This document shows, one piece after another, positions 53,439-61,991 of a stretch of DNA of 64,000 bases (its first letter is position 1; every line of letters starts with the position of its first letter). Source of the DNA: CAILZL01 sp050181835 (lineage in GTDB: Bacteria; Pseudomonadota; Gammaproteobacteria; Steroidobacterales; Steroidobacteraceae); NCBI GenBank assembly GCA_050181835.1, contig JBFXCU010000012.1, forward strand, positions 18,215 through 82,214, written 5' to 3'. The notes beneath the pieces were generated by a model. The model did no database searches. It saw only the letters and a program-made list of their open reading frames with translations, and had not been told where the DNA came from. Both the position numbers and the translations under genes were made by a program.

Positions 53439-53553
53439 AGCCCTGCATCATGCGGGGAGTCAACTACTGCCAAAAAAGCTGTCGGCTGTTAGCGACTGGG
53501 ACGGCATACTGCACAAACAAACTTATTGATGCAAGCAATGAAGGCTATTTTTA

Positions 53554-54216
53554 TCACTGCTTTAGCAGCATTGGCAGCGGCTCAACCGGCACACCATTGA
53601 CCCTGATTTCAAAATACAGCAGCGGTTTACCAGACGTATCATTACCCATGGTGGCTATTTTTTGACCAACAGTAACTGGAGCACCTTCCTGCACCAGCAT
53701 GCTGTTCAGATGTGCATAGGCACTTAGAAAAATCTCATCATGTTTGATGATGATTAATTGCCCATAGCCGAGCAAGCCTCGACCTGCATACAGCACGCTG
53801 CCACTAGCGGCAGCAAAAACATCTTGGCCGAGTTGACCTGTAATTGATAAACCCACCCCACCATTAGGTTGAGTGGTGGCGACATAGCTTTGCGCGTTAC
53901 TCGGCCATTGCCACTTGATATTACTGGGTGGTGCAATTACTGCGCGTGATTTAGCGGCAGGTTTGCTTGCTGCAGATTTATTAACCAGTAGTGAGCTGCT
54001 TGATGCAAGCCGCAATGTCTGGCCTGCATAAATACGATAGTCGCGACCGATGTTGTTGAGTTTAGCCAGCTCGCGATAATCCATGCCTGCGCGCGCTGCA
54101 ATTGAATACACCGTATCACCGGATTTCACCAAGTAGTAATTACCACGAATCGGTTGACTACTGCAGGCAGTCAGTAACAGTGCCGCACTCAGTATAAAAA
54201 TCCGGTGTGCCGACAC
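53554..54216 (-). CDS. nlpD: LysM/LytM lipoprotein NlpD
   Basis: A 220-residue outer-membrane lipoprotein. The signal peptide ends at lipobox LLTAC. A LysM domain (YYLVKSGDTVYSIAARAGMDYRELAKLNNIGRDYRIYAGQTLRL) binds peptidoglycan. The C-terminal LytM domain has GYGQLIIIKHDEIFLSAYAHLNSMLV and GQKIATMGND. Zinc ligands are degenerate: the early HxxxD is missing, and the usual LHFEIR reads LYFEIR. It is therefore an amidase activator rather than an enzyme. The start is GTG at 54216, just after the pcm stop; longer reading overlaps pcm. No rpoS gene follows. Confidence 0.93.
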   Translation of the reverse strand: MSAHRIFILSAALLLTACSSQPIRGNYYLVKSGDTVYSIAARAGMDYRELAKLNNIGRDYRIYAGQTLRLASSSSLLVNKSAASKPAAKSRAVIAPPSNIKWQWPSNAQSYVATTQPNGGVGLSITGQLGQDVFAAASGSVLYAGRGLLGYGQLIIIKHDEIFLSAYAHLNSMLVQEGAPVTVGQKIATMGNDTSGKPLLYFEIRVNGVPVEPLPMLLKQ

Positions 54217-54217
54217 C

Positions 54218-54895
54218 TCAACGCAAGCCTTGCACCAGCGGTACAAAAGCAACCAAGCCAAGACGTTCAGTAACAAAATCTTCGCCACGTGCATCCACGC
54301 GTCGAACCACGCGGATTAATTCCTGTCGACCATCTGGGCCGATGGGGATAACCAATCTCCCACCTGGACTAAGTTGCTTTAACAAGGCCAGTGGCATTTC
54401 CATCGGTGCAGCAGCACAGATAATGGCATCGTAAGGCGCATGACCTACCCAACCCCGGAAACCATCGCCGTGCCGAAAATACACATTGCGTAAGTCCAAG
54501 GTAGTCAGCGTTTGCTTGGCACGATCCTGCAGCACCTTGATACGTTCAATGCTGTATAGAAACTTCACCAGTGGTGACAGCACCGCAGTTTGATACCCAC
54601 AGCCAGTACCAATCTCCAGCACCTTGCGTGGCTCGGCTCCTTCAAATAACGCTTCAGTCATGCGCGCCACGATAAAGGGTTGTGAAATGGTTTGTCCCAG
54701 CCCAATAGGTAAAGCCGTATTCTCATAGGCACGCGTAGCCAGCGCTTCATCAACAAACAGATGTCGTGGCACGTTGCGTATTTGCTCCAGCACTGCTGGA
54801 TTAGTAATCCCCTGCTCCATCAGCTTTTGTACTAGTCGCTCGCGGGTGCGCGCCGAGGTCATACCAATACCAGATGCACCCATCACTGAACTCAT
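54218..54895 (-). CDS. pcm: Protein-L-isoaspartate O-methyltransferase
   Basis: A 225-residue SAM-dependent enzyme that repairs isoaspartyl residues in aged proteins. RERLVQKLMEQGITNPAVLEQIRNVPRHLFVDEALATRAYENTALPIGLGQTISQPFIVARMTE and the SAM motif VLEIGTGCGYQTAVLS are diagnostic, with YDAIICAAAP later. The start ATG overlaps the surE stop (ATGA) and has AAGGGG upstream, so the pair is translationally coupled. Confidence 0.97.
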   Translation of the reverse strand: MSSVMGASGIGMTSARTRERLVQKLMEQGITNPAVLEQIRNVPRHLFVDEALATRAYENTALPIGLGQTISQPFIVARMTEALFEGAEPRKVLEIGTGCGYQTAVLSPLVKFLYSIERIKVLQDRAKQTLTTLDLRNVYFRHGDGFRGWVGHAPYDAIICAAAPMEMPLALLKQLSPGGRLVIPIGPDGRQELIRVVRRVDARGEDFVTERLGLVAFVPLVQGLR

Positions 54896-55662
54896 GCGCG
54901 CCCCTTCAGCCAATCACGTAAATCATCCAGCATGGCGTGACGCGTCAAATCAGTTTGCAGCGGCGTGATGGAGACATAGTTATTAGCGATAGCATGGAAG
55001 TCAGTTCCTGGCCCGGCATCCTGTTCGGCCCCTGCAGGCCCTATCCAGAACACTTCCTTGCCCTTGGGATCAAGGCTGCGAATCACCGGCTCAGAGCGAT
55101 GCCGAAATCCCAGGCGAGTCACCTGCGTGCCCTTGAGTTGCTCATACGGCACATCCGGCACATTAACATTGAGAATGGTAGCCGCACCCAGTGGGGTGTG
55201 CTGTAGACGTATCACCAGCTCCGCAGCAACCCGTGCAGCGGTGGCAAAGTGATTGCCACCCACTTTTGTGCCGTTGTTAACCAAAGACACAGCAATCGCT
55301 GGCAAGCCTAAAAAACGCCCTTCAACAGCGGCCGCCACTGTCCCCGAATACAAAGTGTCATCCCCTAGATTGGCACCATCATTGATGCCAGAGACCACCA
55401 TGTTCTGCTCTTCATCCAACAAACCGGAAATCGCCATATGCACGCAATCGGTGGGGGTACCGTTAATGTAGTAACTACGATCGTCATAGCGGGTAACGCG
55501 TAACGGTACATCCAGAGTGAGTGAATTACTGGCGCCACTACGATTACGTTCAGGGGCTACTACCGTCAACGTCGCTAGCGACTGTAACGCCTGCACCAGA
55601 TGCTGCAAACCTGCGGCACGATAGCCGTCATCATTACTTATTAAAATTTTCAAGGAGACCAC
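54892..55662 (-). CDS. surE: 5'/3'-nucleotidase SurE
   Basis: A 256-residue metal-dependent phosphatase: ILISNDDGYRAAGLQHL with metal ligands, VVAPERNRSGASNSLTL, YINGTPTDCVHMAI, VVSGINDGANLGDDTLYSGTVAAAVEGRFLGLPAIAVS. It dephosphorylates nucleoside monophosphates and polyphosphate ends in stationary phase. The start is GTG at 55662 or TTG at 55653 (LKILISNDDG); neither ribosome site is strong. Confidence 0.96.
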   Translation of the reverse strand: MVSLKILISNDDGYRAAGLQHLVQALQSLATLTVVAPERNRSGASNSLTLDVPLRVTRYDDRSYYINGTPTDCVHMAISGLLDEEQNMVVSGINDGANLGDDTLYSGTVAAAVEGRFLGLPAIAVSLVNNGTKVGGNHFATAARVAAELVIRLQHTPLGAATILNVNVPDVPYEQLKGTQVTRLGFRHRSEPVIRSLDPKGKEVFWIGPAGAEQDAGPGTDFHAIANNYVSITPLQTDLTRHAMLDDLRDWLKGRA

Positions 55663-55741
55663 GCCAGAATAATTTTCGGATCACACGGTATGCGGGAACT
55701 ATACTTCAATCCGGCCCATTACTCATGTCTTCAGTGCCCAT

Positions 55742-56272
55742 GTGAAACATACACTACCACCAGATGAAGCCATCCTGTTTCGCGATGCCGTACGCGATGT
55801 ACGACCGCGACCGACGGTTGCTAGCCCGTCGCAAGCAATCAAGCCCAAGACCGCCGTTCGCCAACCTCGTTCCGCACAAATGCCGCCCAGCCAGACGCAT
55901 CCAGTCGCTGAGCCGACCCTGTTATCCAGCGGGGATGAACTCAGCTTTCGCCGTGACCATGTTACTCATCAGTGTTTGAAGCGGTTACGTCGGGGTGATT
56001 ATGCTGCCGTTGTGGCGCTGGATCTGCATGGACTAACAGTCAGCGAAGCAACTACGGCACTGACTGAGTTTATCAACGAAGCCATACAGCATGAGTATCG
56101 CTGCGTGCGGATTATTCATGGCAAGGGACAGCGCTCTGGTGAGCGCGGCCCGGTACTCAAAAACACGGTGAATGCGTGGCTGCGGCAGTGTGAAGTGGTG
56201 GCCGCCTTCAGTTCTGCTCGCCCTGCAGATGGCGGTAGTGGCGCAGTGTTTGTGTTATTGCAATTGCACTAA
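55742..56272 (+). CDS. Smr-domain protein
   Basis: A 176-residue protein. The first ~65 residues are Pro/Ser/Thr-rich and probably disordered. The C-terminal ~90 residues form the Smr (MutS2-related) domain: VVALDLHGLTVSEATTALTEFINEAIQHEYRCVRIIHGKGQRSGERGPVLKNTVNAWL, including the DLHG and HGKG motifs of a DNA/RNA nuclease. The start is GTG at 55742 with no clear ribosome site. Divergent from surE, 79 bases apart. Confidence 0.88.
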   Translation: MKHTLPPDEAILFRDAVRDVRPRPTVASPSQAIKPKTAVRQPRSAQMPPSQTHPVAEPTLLSSGDELSFRRDHVTHQCLKRLRRGDYAAVVALDLHGLTVSEATTALTEFINEAIQHEYRCVRIIHGKGQRSGERGPVLKNTVNAWLRQCEVVAAFSSARPADGGSGAVFVLLQLH

Positions 56273-56308
56273 TTTGACAATTGCCATGCAGCAACCACTG
56301 GGTGTCCG

Positions 56309-57070
56309 TTAGCGTGGCGTATCACTCGCTAATTTAAGCGCCAGCGCGTGCAACCCTTGCTGTGCCTCATCATCAAACCAGCGCTTATGCAGCAACTCCG
56401 AATCATCACGCATAGCTTCTTCACACAACAGCACCAGGTCGTGGCGCGCAATACGACGAGTCTCTAGCATTGCCTGCGGTGGCAGCGCGACAAAAGCTTG
56501 CGCGTAGGCAATCGCTGCGGGAATGACCTGCTCTGCGGCCACCACCTGTTCCACCAAGCCGATGCGTAGGGCTTCAGCGGGATCAATAAACTCGCCTCGC
56601 ACCACCAATTGATCTGCGTAACGCGCACCGACCAGACGACGAAACGACTGGTAGGCTATTTTCCCCGGACACAAACCCACCGCTACTTCATTCAAGCCAA
56701 TTTTGTAGTTGCCCGCAGTCATCACGCGGTAATCACAGAATGCTGCCATCACCGTCGCCGCTGCAGCGCAGTGTCCGGTAATCGCTGCGACAATGGGGAT
56801 GGGTTGCACCGCCAATTGGTGCTGCAGATTCAGTACGGAACGCATGAAGCGTTGCAACTCATTCCAGTCAAGCGTGATTAGCATCGGCACATCCAGACCA
56901 CCACTGAACATACCCGGCTGACCCGACAACACTAGGGCACGCGCCCCTTCATGCGCAGCAGCACGCAAGCGATTGGTCAGCTCCATTACTAATGCTTGAT
57001 TCAATGCATTGGCAAGCGGGCGTGCCAGACGAATTTCCCGCACCTCACCATGTTGGAATTCTTCAAGCAT
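56309..57070 (-). CDS. Enoyl-CoA hydratase/isomerase-family protein
   Basis: A 253-residue crotonase-fold protein. The oxyanion-hole segment is LVLSGQPGMFSGGLDVPML (SGGLD in place of the usual AGADI), and GHCAAAATVMAAFCDYRVM is the second part. NEVAVGLCPG supplies a candidate catalytic Glu. The change from G-A-D to G-G-L-D suggests an isomerase or hydrolase rather than a classical hydratase; substrate unknown. The start at 57070 lies within the end of truD, an 8-base overlap, so the two are coupled. Confidence 0.82.
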   Translation of the reverse strand: MLEEFQHGEVREIRLARPLANALNQALVMELTNRLRAAAHEGARALVLSGQPGMFSGGLDVPMLITLDWNELQRFMRSVLNLQHQLAVQPIPIVAAITGHCAAAATVMAAFCDYRVMTAGNYKIGLNEVAVGLCPGKIAYQSFRRLVGARYADQLVVRGEFIDPAEALRIGLVEQVVAAEQVIPAAIAYAQAFVALPPQAMLETRRIARHDLVLLCEEAMRDDSELLHKRWFDDEAQQGLHALALKLASDTPR

Positions 57071-58115
57071 CCTCATTTTCCCCAAACGCATTTGCCGCTG
57101 CACCCAGCAATTCAGCAATCACAGCCGTGGCGAATGCACCGCGATGCAACCTGAATCGCAGTATGAGCTGCGCCCCTTCTAACGTCCATGTCATATTCCT
57201 TACCCATATCCGCAGTGCGCGTCGATCATGTTCGACGCCGGTGCGCAGCAATCCCGCCGCAAGCTCTGGGTGTTGCGTTAGCACCTGCGTCTCTAATGCC
57301 GCAGGCGTGCCTTGTAGGCGTGATTCGCCCACACCCCATAACGGGCCACTGGGATGAATATCGAAATCGGCACAGCGCTGCTGCAAGGTCGCATCCAGTT
57401 CAGCCACAGGAAACACACTGTTACTACCATTCAAATTAGCCATATCACCAGCGAGCAACTGATTCCAGCTACCCTGCTCCACTCGCGCCTGTAACACCGC
57501 ATTGAATAAAGCGGAACGCGCTGCTGACAAGGCAAAACTTCGCTGATGACGATCACGGATATCTTGTCCCTCTACCAACCAGTCATAGGCCATTTGCAAG
57601 TTGTGACCATCGTGACCAAAGCGCTGCATACCAAAATAATTAGGTGCACCCAGTTGCCGTATTTGTTGCAAACGCTGCTCAAGCGCAACCGGATCGCCCT
57701 GCACGTCACGCAGGATGATTTCAAAATCATTACCTTTATGCGAGCCCCGTTTTAGTTTGCGACGTTGCTGAGTGGCGGCAAGCACTTCGAAGCCCTCGCC
57801 TTTACATGCCAGCCACGCATCAGGAAGCAAGTTGCGCGAGGGAACGGTAAAAGCCTGTTCGGTAATCGCTTGCCGATCTTTCAGTCCAGAAAAACCGACA
57901 TCACGCGCGTCCACGTTGGCAAACTTGGCCAATTGTTTGGCCACCCAGATAGTGTTGGCGCCGCGCTTGCGCACCGTTAGTAGCATATGGTCGCCAGCAC
58001 AGTCAGGCTCAAACCCCAACCATTCGCGTACCACAAAATCTTCGGGCTGCACTTTGAAACGCGCAGAGATAACCGGCGCGCCGTGCGCTGGCAGAGGGGA
58101 TATAAATTGCTGCAT
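57063..58115 (-). CDS. truD: tRNA pseudouridine synthase D
   Basis: A 350-residue enzyme that makes pseudouridine at position 13 of tRNA-Glu. ARFKVQPEDFVVREWLGFEPDCAGDHMLLTVRKRGANTIWVAKQLAKFANVDARDVGFSGLKDRQAITEQAFTVP contains the catalytic Asp (GLKDR). NYFGMQRFGHDGHNL and LWGVGES are also typical. It follows ispF by 5 bases. The usual truD-surE junction is interrupted here by two extra genes. Confidence 0.96.
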   Translation of the reverse strand: MQQFISPLPAHGAPVISARFKVQPEDFVVREWLGFEPDCAGDHMLLTVRKRGANTIWVAKQLAKFANVDARDVGFSGLKDRQAITEQAFTVPSRNLLPDAWLACKGEGFEVLAATQQRRKLKRGSHKGNDFEIILRDVQGDPVALEQRLQQIRQLGAPNYFGMQRFGHDGHNLQMAYDWLVEGQDIRDRHQRSFALSAARSALFNAVLQARVEQGSWNQLLAGDMANLNGSNSVFPVAELDATLQQRCADFDIHPSGPLWGVGESRLQGTPAALETQVLTQHPELAAGLLRTGVEHDRRALRIWVRNMTWTLEGAQLILRFRLHRGAFATAVIAELLGAAANAFGENEDA

Positions 58116-58120
58116 GTTGC

Positions 58121-58612
58121 TTACTTAGGTTGAATTGATTCAATCAAGGCAATGGCATGACATGCCAAGCCTTCACGCTTGCCAATGAAGCCCAAGCCTT
58201 CACTGGTAGTGGCTTTAATATTGATTTGCTCAATACTGATGCCGAGATCGGCGGCAATATTCGCACGCATGGCATCGCGATGTTTGCCTAGTCGTGGCGC
58301 ATCTGCCAGCACTGTGGTGTCGACATTCACTACACGATAGCGGCGATCCACCAGTAAGCTCGCCACGTGGCGCACGAACACCCGGCTGTCGGCACCGCGC
58401 CAAGTTGGATCGGTGTCAGGAAAATGCATGCCGATGTCACCTAAAGCCATCGCTCCTAACAGTGCATCGCATAGCGCATGCAGTAATACATCACCATCGG
58501 AATGCGCCTGTACGCCAGTGATATGAGTGATGCGCTCACCACCGAGCATAATGTAATCACCGGGACCAAAGGCGTGCACGTCATAGCCTTGGCCGATACG
58601 TTGTGTGTTCAT
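58121..58612 (-). CDS. ispF: 2-C-methyl-D-erythritol 2,4-cyclodiphosphate synthase
   Basis: A 163-residue enzyme of the MEP isoprenoid pathway. RIGQGYDVHAFGPGDYIMLGGERI gives the zinc ligands DVH, and HSDGDVLLHALCDALLGAMALGDIGMHFPDTD is the signature. NIKATTSEGLGFIGKREGLACHAI ends the domain. I start at ATG 58612 (MNTQRIGQGYDVHAF); upstream codons overlap ispD. Length and context with ispD are standard. Confidence 0.97.
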   Translation of the reverse strand: MNTQRIGQGYDVHAFGPGDYIMLGGERITHITGVQAHSDGDVLLHALCDALLGAMALGDIGMHFPDTDPTWRGADSRVFVRHVASLLVDRRYRVVNVDTTVLADAPRLGKHRDAMRANIAADLGISIEQINIKATTSEGLGFIGKREGLACHAIALIESIQPK

Positions 58613-58619
58613 AGGTTGA

Positions 58620-59327
58620 TCATGCTGCATTGGTCGAGGCATGCGCAGCAAGTATGCTGCCAGCCAGCAACAAATCTTCTGGCAAGGTGATTTTCAGATT
58701 ATCTGTGCGCCCCGCCACCAAGCGCACCGAGTAGCCCATCGCCTCCATAGCTGAAGCTTCATCAGTAACACTCACGCCGTTACTGATCGCACTTTGCAGA
58801 GCATCGCGCAGCATACCGAGACGAAACATTTGCGGAGTTTGCGCGCGCCATAACCGCGTTCGCGGTAAGGTCTTAACGATGCGCTGTTCAGCATCTGCTT
58901 GTTTCAGCGTATCCGCCAAGGGGGTTGCCAGTAATGCCCCTACCAGCTCCGGCGTGGCCGCATTTAGCAAGTGCTGCAGATCATTAGCATGCAAGCAGGG
59001 GCGCGCCGCATCGTGTACCAATACCCATGAATTCGTTGTAACTTCTTGTAATTCCAGTAATCCTGACAGCACGGATTGCGCTCGATCACTGCCACCTTGA
59101 GTCACACGCAGCTTAGGATGAGTTACTGCCAAGCGAGACCAATGCGCATCATCGGCGGCGATTGCGACCACTACCGCACGACACCGATCATCAGCCAGAA
59201 ATGGAGATAAAGCCCACTCGATAACCGTCTTACCGGCTAACGGTAAATATTGCTTGGGCGTTACGCTACCGAATCGCGCCCCTGAGCCTGCGGCGGGAAT
59301 CACTGCCCAGTAGGAATGCTCAGTCAT
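58620..59327 (-). CDS. ispD: 2-C-methyl-D-erythritol 4-phosphate cytidylyltransferase
   Basis: A 235-residue nucleotidyltransferase. AVIPAAGSGARFGSVTPKQYLPLAGKTVIEWAL is the CTP-binding signature, and VLVHDAARPCL, LATPLADTLKQAD and RLWRAQTPQMFRLGML are typical. It precedes ispF, the third and fifth MEP steps, in the usual order after ftsB. Confidence 0.97.
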   Translation of the reverse strand: MTEHSYWAVIPAAGSGARFGSVTPKQYLPLAGKTVIEWALSPFLADDRCRAVVVAIAADDAHWSRLAVTHPKLRVTQGGSDRAQSVLSGLLELQEVTTNSWVLVHDAARPCLHANDLQHLLNAATPELVGALLATPLADTLKQADAEQRIVKTLPRTRLWRAQTPQMFRLGMLRDALQSAISNGVSVTDEASAMEAMGYSVRLVAGRTDNLKITLPEDLLLAGSILAAHASTNAA

Positions 59328-59342
59328 GCCGGACTGTGCAAC

Positions 59343-59771
59343 TCAACGACTACCGACGTCAGTTCCAGCGCGTGCGGCTGTATCACTCAAAGTGTTGAGC
59401 GCACGATTGGTCAGCATTGGTCTGTCTGTCGATGTACCACCGCCCAGCTTGTTAGTGTCAGCTGGCTGATCAGGGCCAGATTGGTCATCAGCTTTTGTTG
59501 CAGGCGCAACCTGAAAAAACGTTTCGTTGGAACCGACCATACCCAGATCGGTACGAGCACGCTCTTCAATGGCCGACTTGCCTTTTTTCAGATCCAACAC
59601 TTCACCAGTGAGAGTCCGGTTGCGATCTTTGAGTTCCGCATTGCGCTGCTGCTGCGTTGCCACTTCCTGCCGCAAGCGCCATACCTCGCGCATGCCATTG
59701 TCACTCACCCATAGCCGATACTGTAGTAGCAGGACGATGGCGAGTAATGACAGCGCGAGGGTTTTCATCAT
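59343..59771 (-). CDS. ftsB: Cell division protein FtsB with C-terminal extension
   Basis: A 142-residue septum protein. One membrane helix (LALSLLAIVLLLQYRLWV) is followed by a coiled coil (REVWRLRQEVATQQQRNAELKDRNRTLTGEVLDLKKGKSAIEERARTDLGMVGSNETFFQV) in the periplasm, as in FtsB that joins FtsL and FtsQ. The last ~50 residues (ATKADDQSGPDQPADTNKLGGGTSTDRP...) are polar and probably disordered, longer than the 103-residue E. coli protein. It follows eno by 10 bases. Confidence 0.93.
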   Translation of the reverse strand: MMKTLALSLLAIVLLLQYRLWVSDNGMREVWRLRQEVATQQQRNAELKDRNRTLTGEVLDLKKGKSAIEERARTDLGMVGSNETFFQVAPATKADDQSGPDQPADTNKLGGGTSTDRPMLTNRALNTLSDTAARAGTDVGSR

Positions 59772-59781
59772 CGCAATTGTA

Positions 59782-61092
59782 TCAGCAGCTCAGACCTTGA
59801 ATCGGCACGGGGAATGCTTCCACACCAGCGTACTTCGCATCATTACCTAACTCGGCCTCAATGCGCAGCAGTTGGTTGTACTTGGCAATGCGATCCGAAC
59901 GCGACATGGAGCCGGTCTTGATCTGCGTGGCGCGCGTTGCCACCGCAATATCAGCAATGGTTGAATCCTCAGTTTCTCCCGAGCGATGTGAAACAACTGA
60001 CGAGTAACCAGCAGCGGCTGCCATTTCAATGGCGGCCAATGTTTCGCTCAAGGTGCCAATCTGATTCGGCTTGATCAAAATGGAGTTGGCAATGCCTTCA
60101 TCAATGCCGCGCTTGAGAATCTTGGTGTTGGTGACGAACAAGTCATCGCCCACCAGCTGCACGCGCTTGCCAAGACGCTTGGTCAGTGTGCTCCAACCGG
60201 CCCAATCACTTTCATCCATGCCGTCTTCGATGGTGATGATGGGATAACGACCCACCAAGCCTTCCAGATACTCCGCAAATTTTTCGGAGGTAAATTTACG
60301 GCCTTCGGATTCGAGGTTGTAAATGCCATCGTGATAAAACTCAGAACTGGCCACATCCAGCCCCAAGAAAATCTGTCGGCCAGCTTTGTAGCCCGCCTTT
60401 TCAATCGCCTCCAGAATCACTTCCAGCGCCGCTTCATTGGAGGGCAGGTCTGGCGCGAAGCCACCTTCATCACCCACTGAAGTTGCCAGCTTGCGATCGT
60501 GCAGCACTTTTTTCAGCGTGTGAAAAATCTCCGCGCCATAACGCAGCGCTTCCGATAACGACGGCGCACCCACTGGCAGAATCATGAATTCCTGAATATC
60601 AACGCTGTTATCGGCATGGGCACCACCGTTGATGATGTTCATCATTGGTACCGGCAAAGTGCGCGAAGCCGCACCATACTCAGGCTTGCTCAAGTAGCGG
60701 AACAAACTCTGACCCTTGGACTTGGCAGCGGCGTGACCGGCGGCCATCGAGATTGCCAGCAACGCATTGGCACCCAACCGCGATTTGGTCTCCGTGCCAT
60801 CCAGATCGAGCATGACTTTATCGAGACCGGCCTGGTTGGTGACATCAAAGCCAAGCAGCGCCTGCTTCAATTCGCCATTCACATTGGCAACGGCTTTGGT
60901 AACGCCTTTGCCTAAGTAACGATTCTTATCGCCATCGCGCAACTCGACTGCTTCACGCGTACCGGTCGAGGCACCCGAAGGCACAGCGGCGCGACCCACG
61001 ATACCGGAAGCCAGCATTACATCGGCTTCCACCGTAGGGTTGCCACGCGAATCAATGATCTCGCGGCCACGGATGTCGATAATCTTCGTCAT
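59782..61092 (-). CDS. eno: Enolase
   Basis: A 436-residue glycolytic enzyme (2-phosphoglycerate to phosphoenolpyruvate). IIDIRGREIIDSRGNPTVEADV, GASTGTREAVELRDGD, GGAHADNSVDIQEFMILPVGA, VGDEGGFAPDL, ILIKPNQIGTLSETLAAI and the signature SHRSGETEDSTIADIAVA are all in place, including the catalytic Lys and metal-ligand Asp/Glu. In E. coli it is also part of the RNA degradosome. The start overlaps the kdsA stop by 4 bases. Confidence 0.98.
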   Translation of the reverse strand: MTKIIDIRGREIIDSRGNPTVEADVMLASGIVGRAAVPSGASTGTREAVELRDGDKNRYLGKGVTKAVANVNGELKQALLGFDVTNQAGLDKVMLDLDGTETKSRLGANALLAISMAAGHAAAKSKGQSLFRYLSKPEYGAASRTLPVPMMNIINGGAHADNSVDIQEFMILPVGAPSLSEALRYGAEIFHTLKKVLHDRKLATSVGDEGGFAPDLPSNEAALEVILEAIEKAGYKAGRQIFLGLDVASSEFYHDGIYNLESEGRKFTSEKFAEYLEGLVGRYPIITIEDGMDESDWAGWSTLTKRLGKRVQLVGDDLFVTNTKILKRGIDEGIANSILIKPNQIGTLSETLAAIEMAAAAGYSSVVSHRSGETEDSTIADIAVATRATQIKTGSMSRSDRIAKYNQLLRIEAELGNDAKYAGVEAFPVPIQGLSC

Positions 61093-61922
61093 AGCAAGTC
61101 TTCCTCGTAAGGTTTGGATTTCACGACTCTGTCAATTTCTTTCAAGCTCTCAAGCAAGGACGCCATTTTATGCAACGGCCAGGCATTAGGGCCATCGGAT
61201 AGCGCTTTTTCTGGATCTGGATGCGTTTCCATAAACAGGCCAGAAATACCTGCGGCCACCGCTGCACGTGCCAGCACCGGCACGAATTCACGCTGACCAC
61301 CAGAAACATCACCCTTGCCACCCGGTAACTGCACCGAATGGGTGGCGTCGAACACCACCGGCGCGCCGGTCGCCCGCATGACTGCCAGCGAACGCATGTC
61401 TGAGACCAGGTTGTTATAGCCAAAGCTGAAGCCGCGCTCGCACACCATGATCTGTTCATTGCCGGTGGTGCGCGCCTTATCAACTACGTTCTGCATTTCC
61501 CACGGTGAGAGAAACTGGCCCTTCTTGATATTCACAGGCTTGCCCTGCGAGGCGCAGGCCACAATGAAGTTGGTTTGCCGACACAGGAAAGCTGGCGTCT
61601 GTAACACGTCCACTACGGCAGCGACTTCGTTCAATGGCGTGTCTTCATGCACGTCGGTAATGACTGGCACGCCTAGCTGGCGCTTTACTTCGGCAAGGAT
61701 ACGCAGACCTTGCTCGATGCCGGGGCCGCGAAAGCTTTTCACCGACGAGCGATTGGCCTTGTCGAACGACGCCTTAAAAATGAATGGCACGCTCAACCGC
61801 TGCGTGAGTTCCTTCAATGCACCGGCGGTATCGAGAATGAGCTGCTCACTTTCGATGACACAGGGGCCAGCCAGCAGAAAAAGCGGCTGATCCGGGCCGA
61901 CCTCAAAGTTAATTAATTTCAT
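61089..61922 (-). CDS. kdsA: KDO-8-phosphate synthase
   Basis: A 277-residue TIM-barrel enzyme that condenses phosphoenolpyruvate with arabinose 5-phosphate. LFLLAGPCVIESEQLILDTAG, PFIFKASFDKANRSSVKSFRGPG, VITDVHEDTPLNEVAAVVDVLQTPAFLCRQTNFI, FDATHSVQLPGG and METHPDPEKALSDGPNAWPL are diagnostic. Its substrate PEP comes from the adjacent enolase. It lies between pyrG and eno, as in pseudomonads. Confidence 0.98.
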   Translation of the reverse strand: MKLINFEVGPDQPLFLLAGPCVIESEQLILDTAGALKELTQRLSVPFIFKASFDKANRSSVKSFRGPGIEQGLRILAEVKRQLGVPVITDVHEDTPLNEVAAVVDVLQTPAFLCRQTNFIVACASQGKPVNIKKGQFLSPWEMQNVVDKARTTGNEQIMVCERGFSFGYNNLVSDMRSLAVMRATGAPVVFDATHSVQLPGGKGDVSGGQREFVPVLARAAVAAGISGLFMETHPDPEKALSDGPNAWPLHKMASLLESLKEIDRVVKSKPYEEDLL

Positions 61923-61991
61923 TTCTTATGTGCCGCAATCAATTGATTATCAGTAATTTACAACTCAATTCAGAGGCGGCCTCTTCCATTA

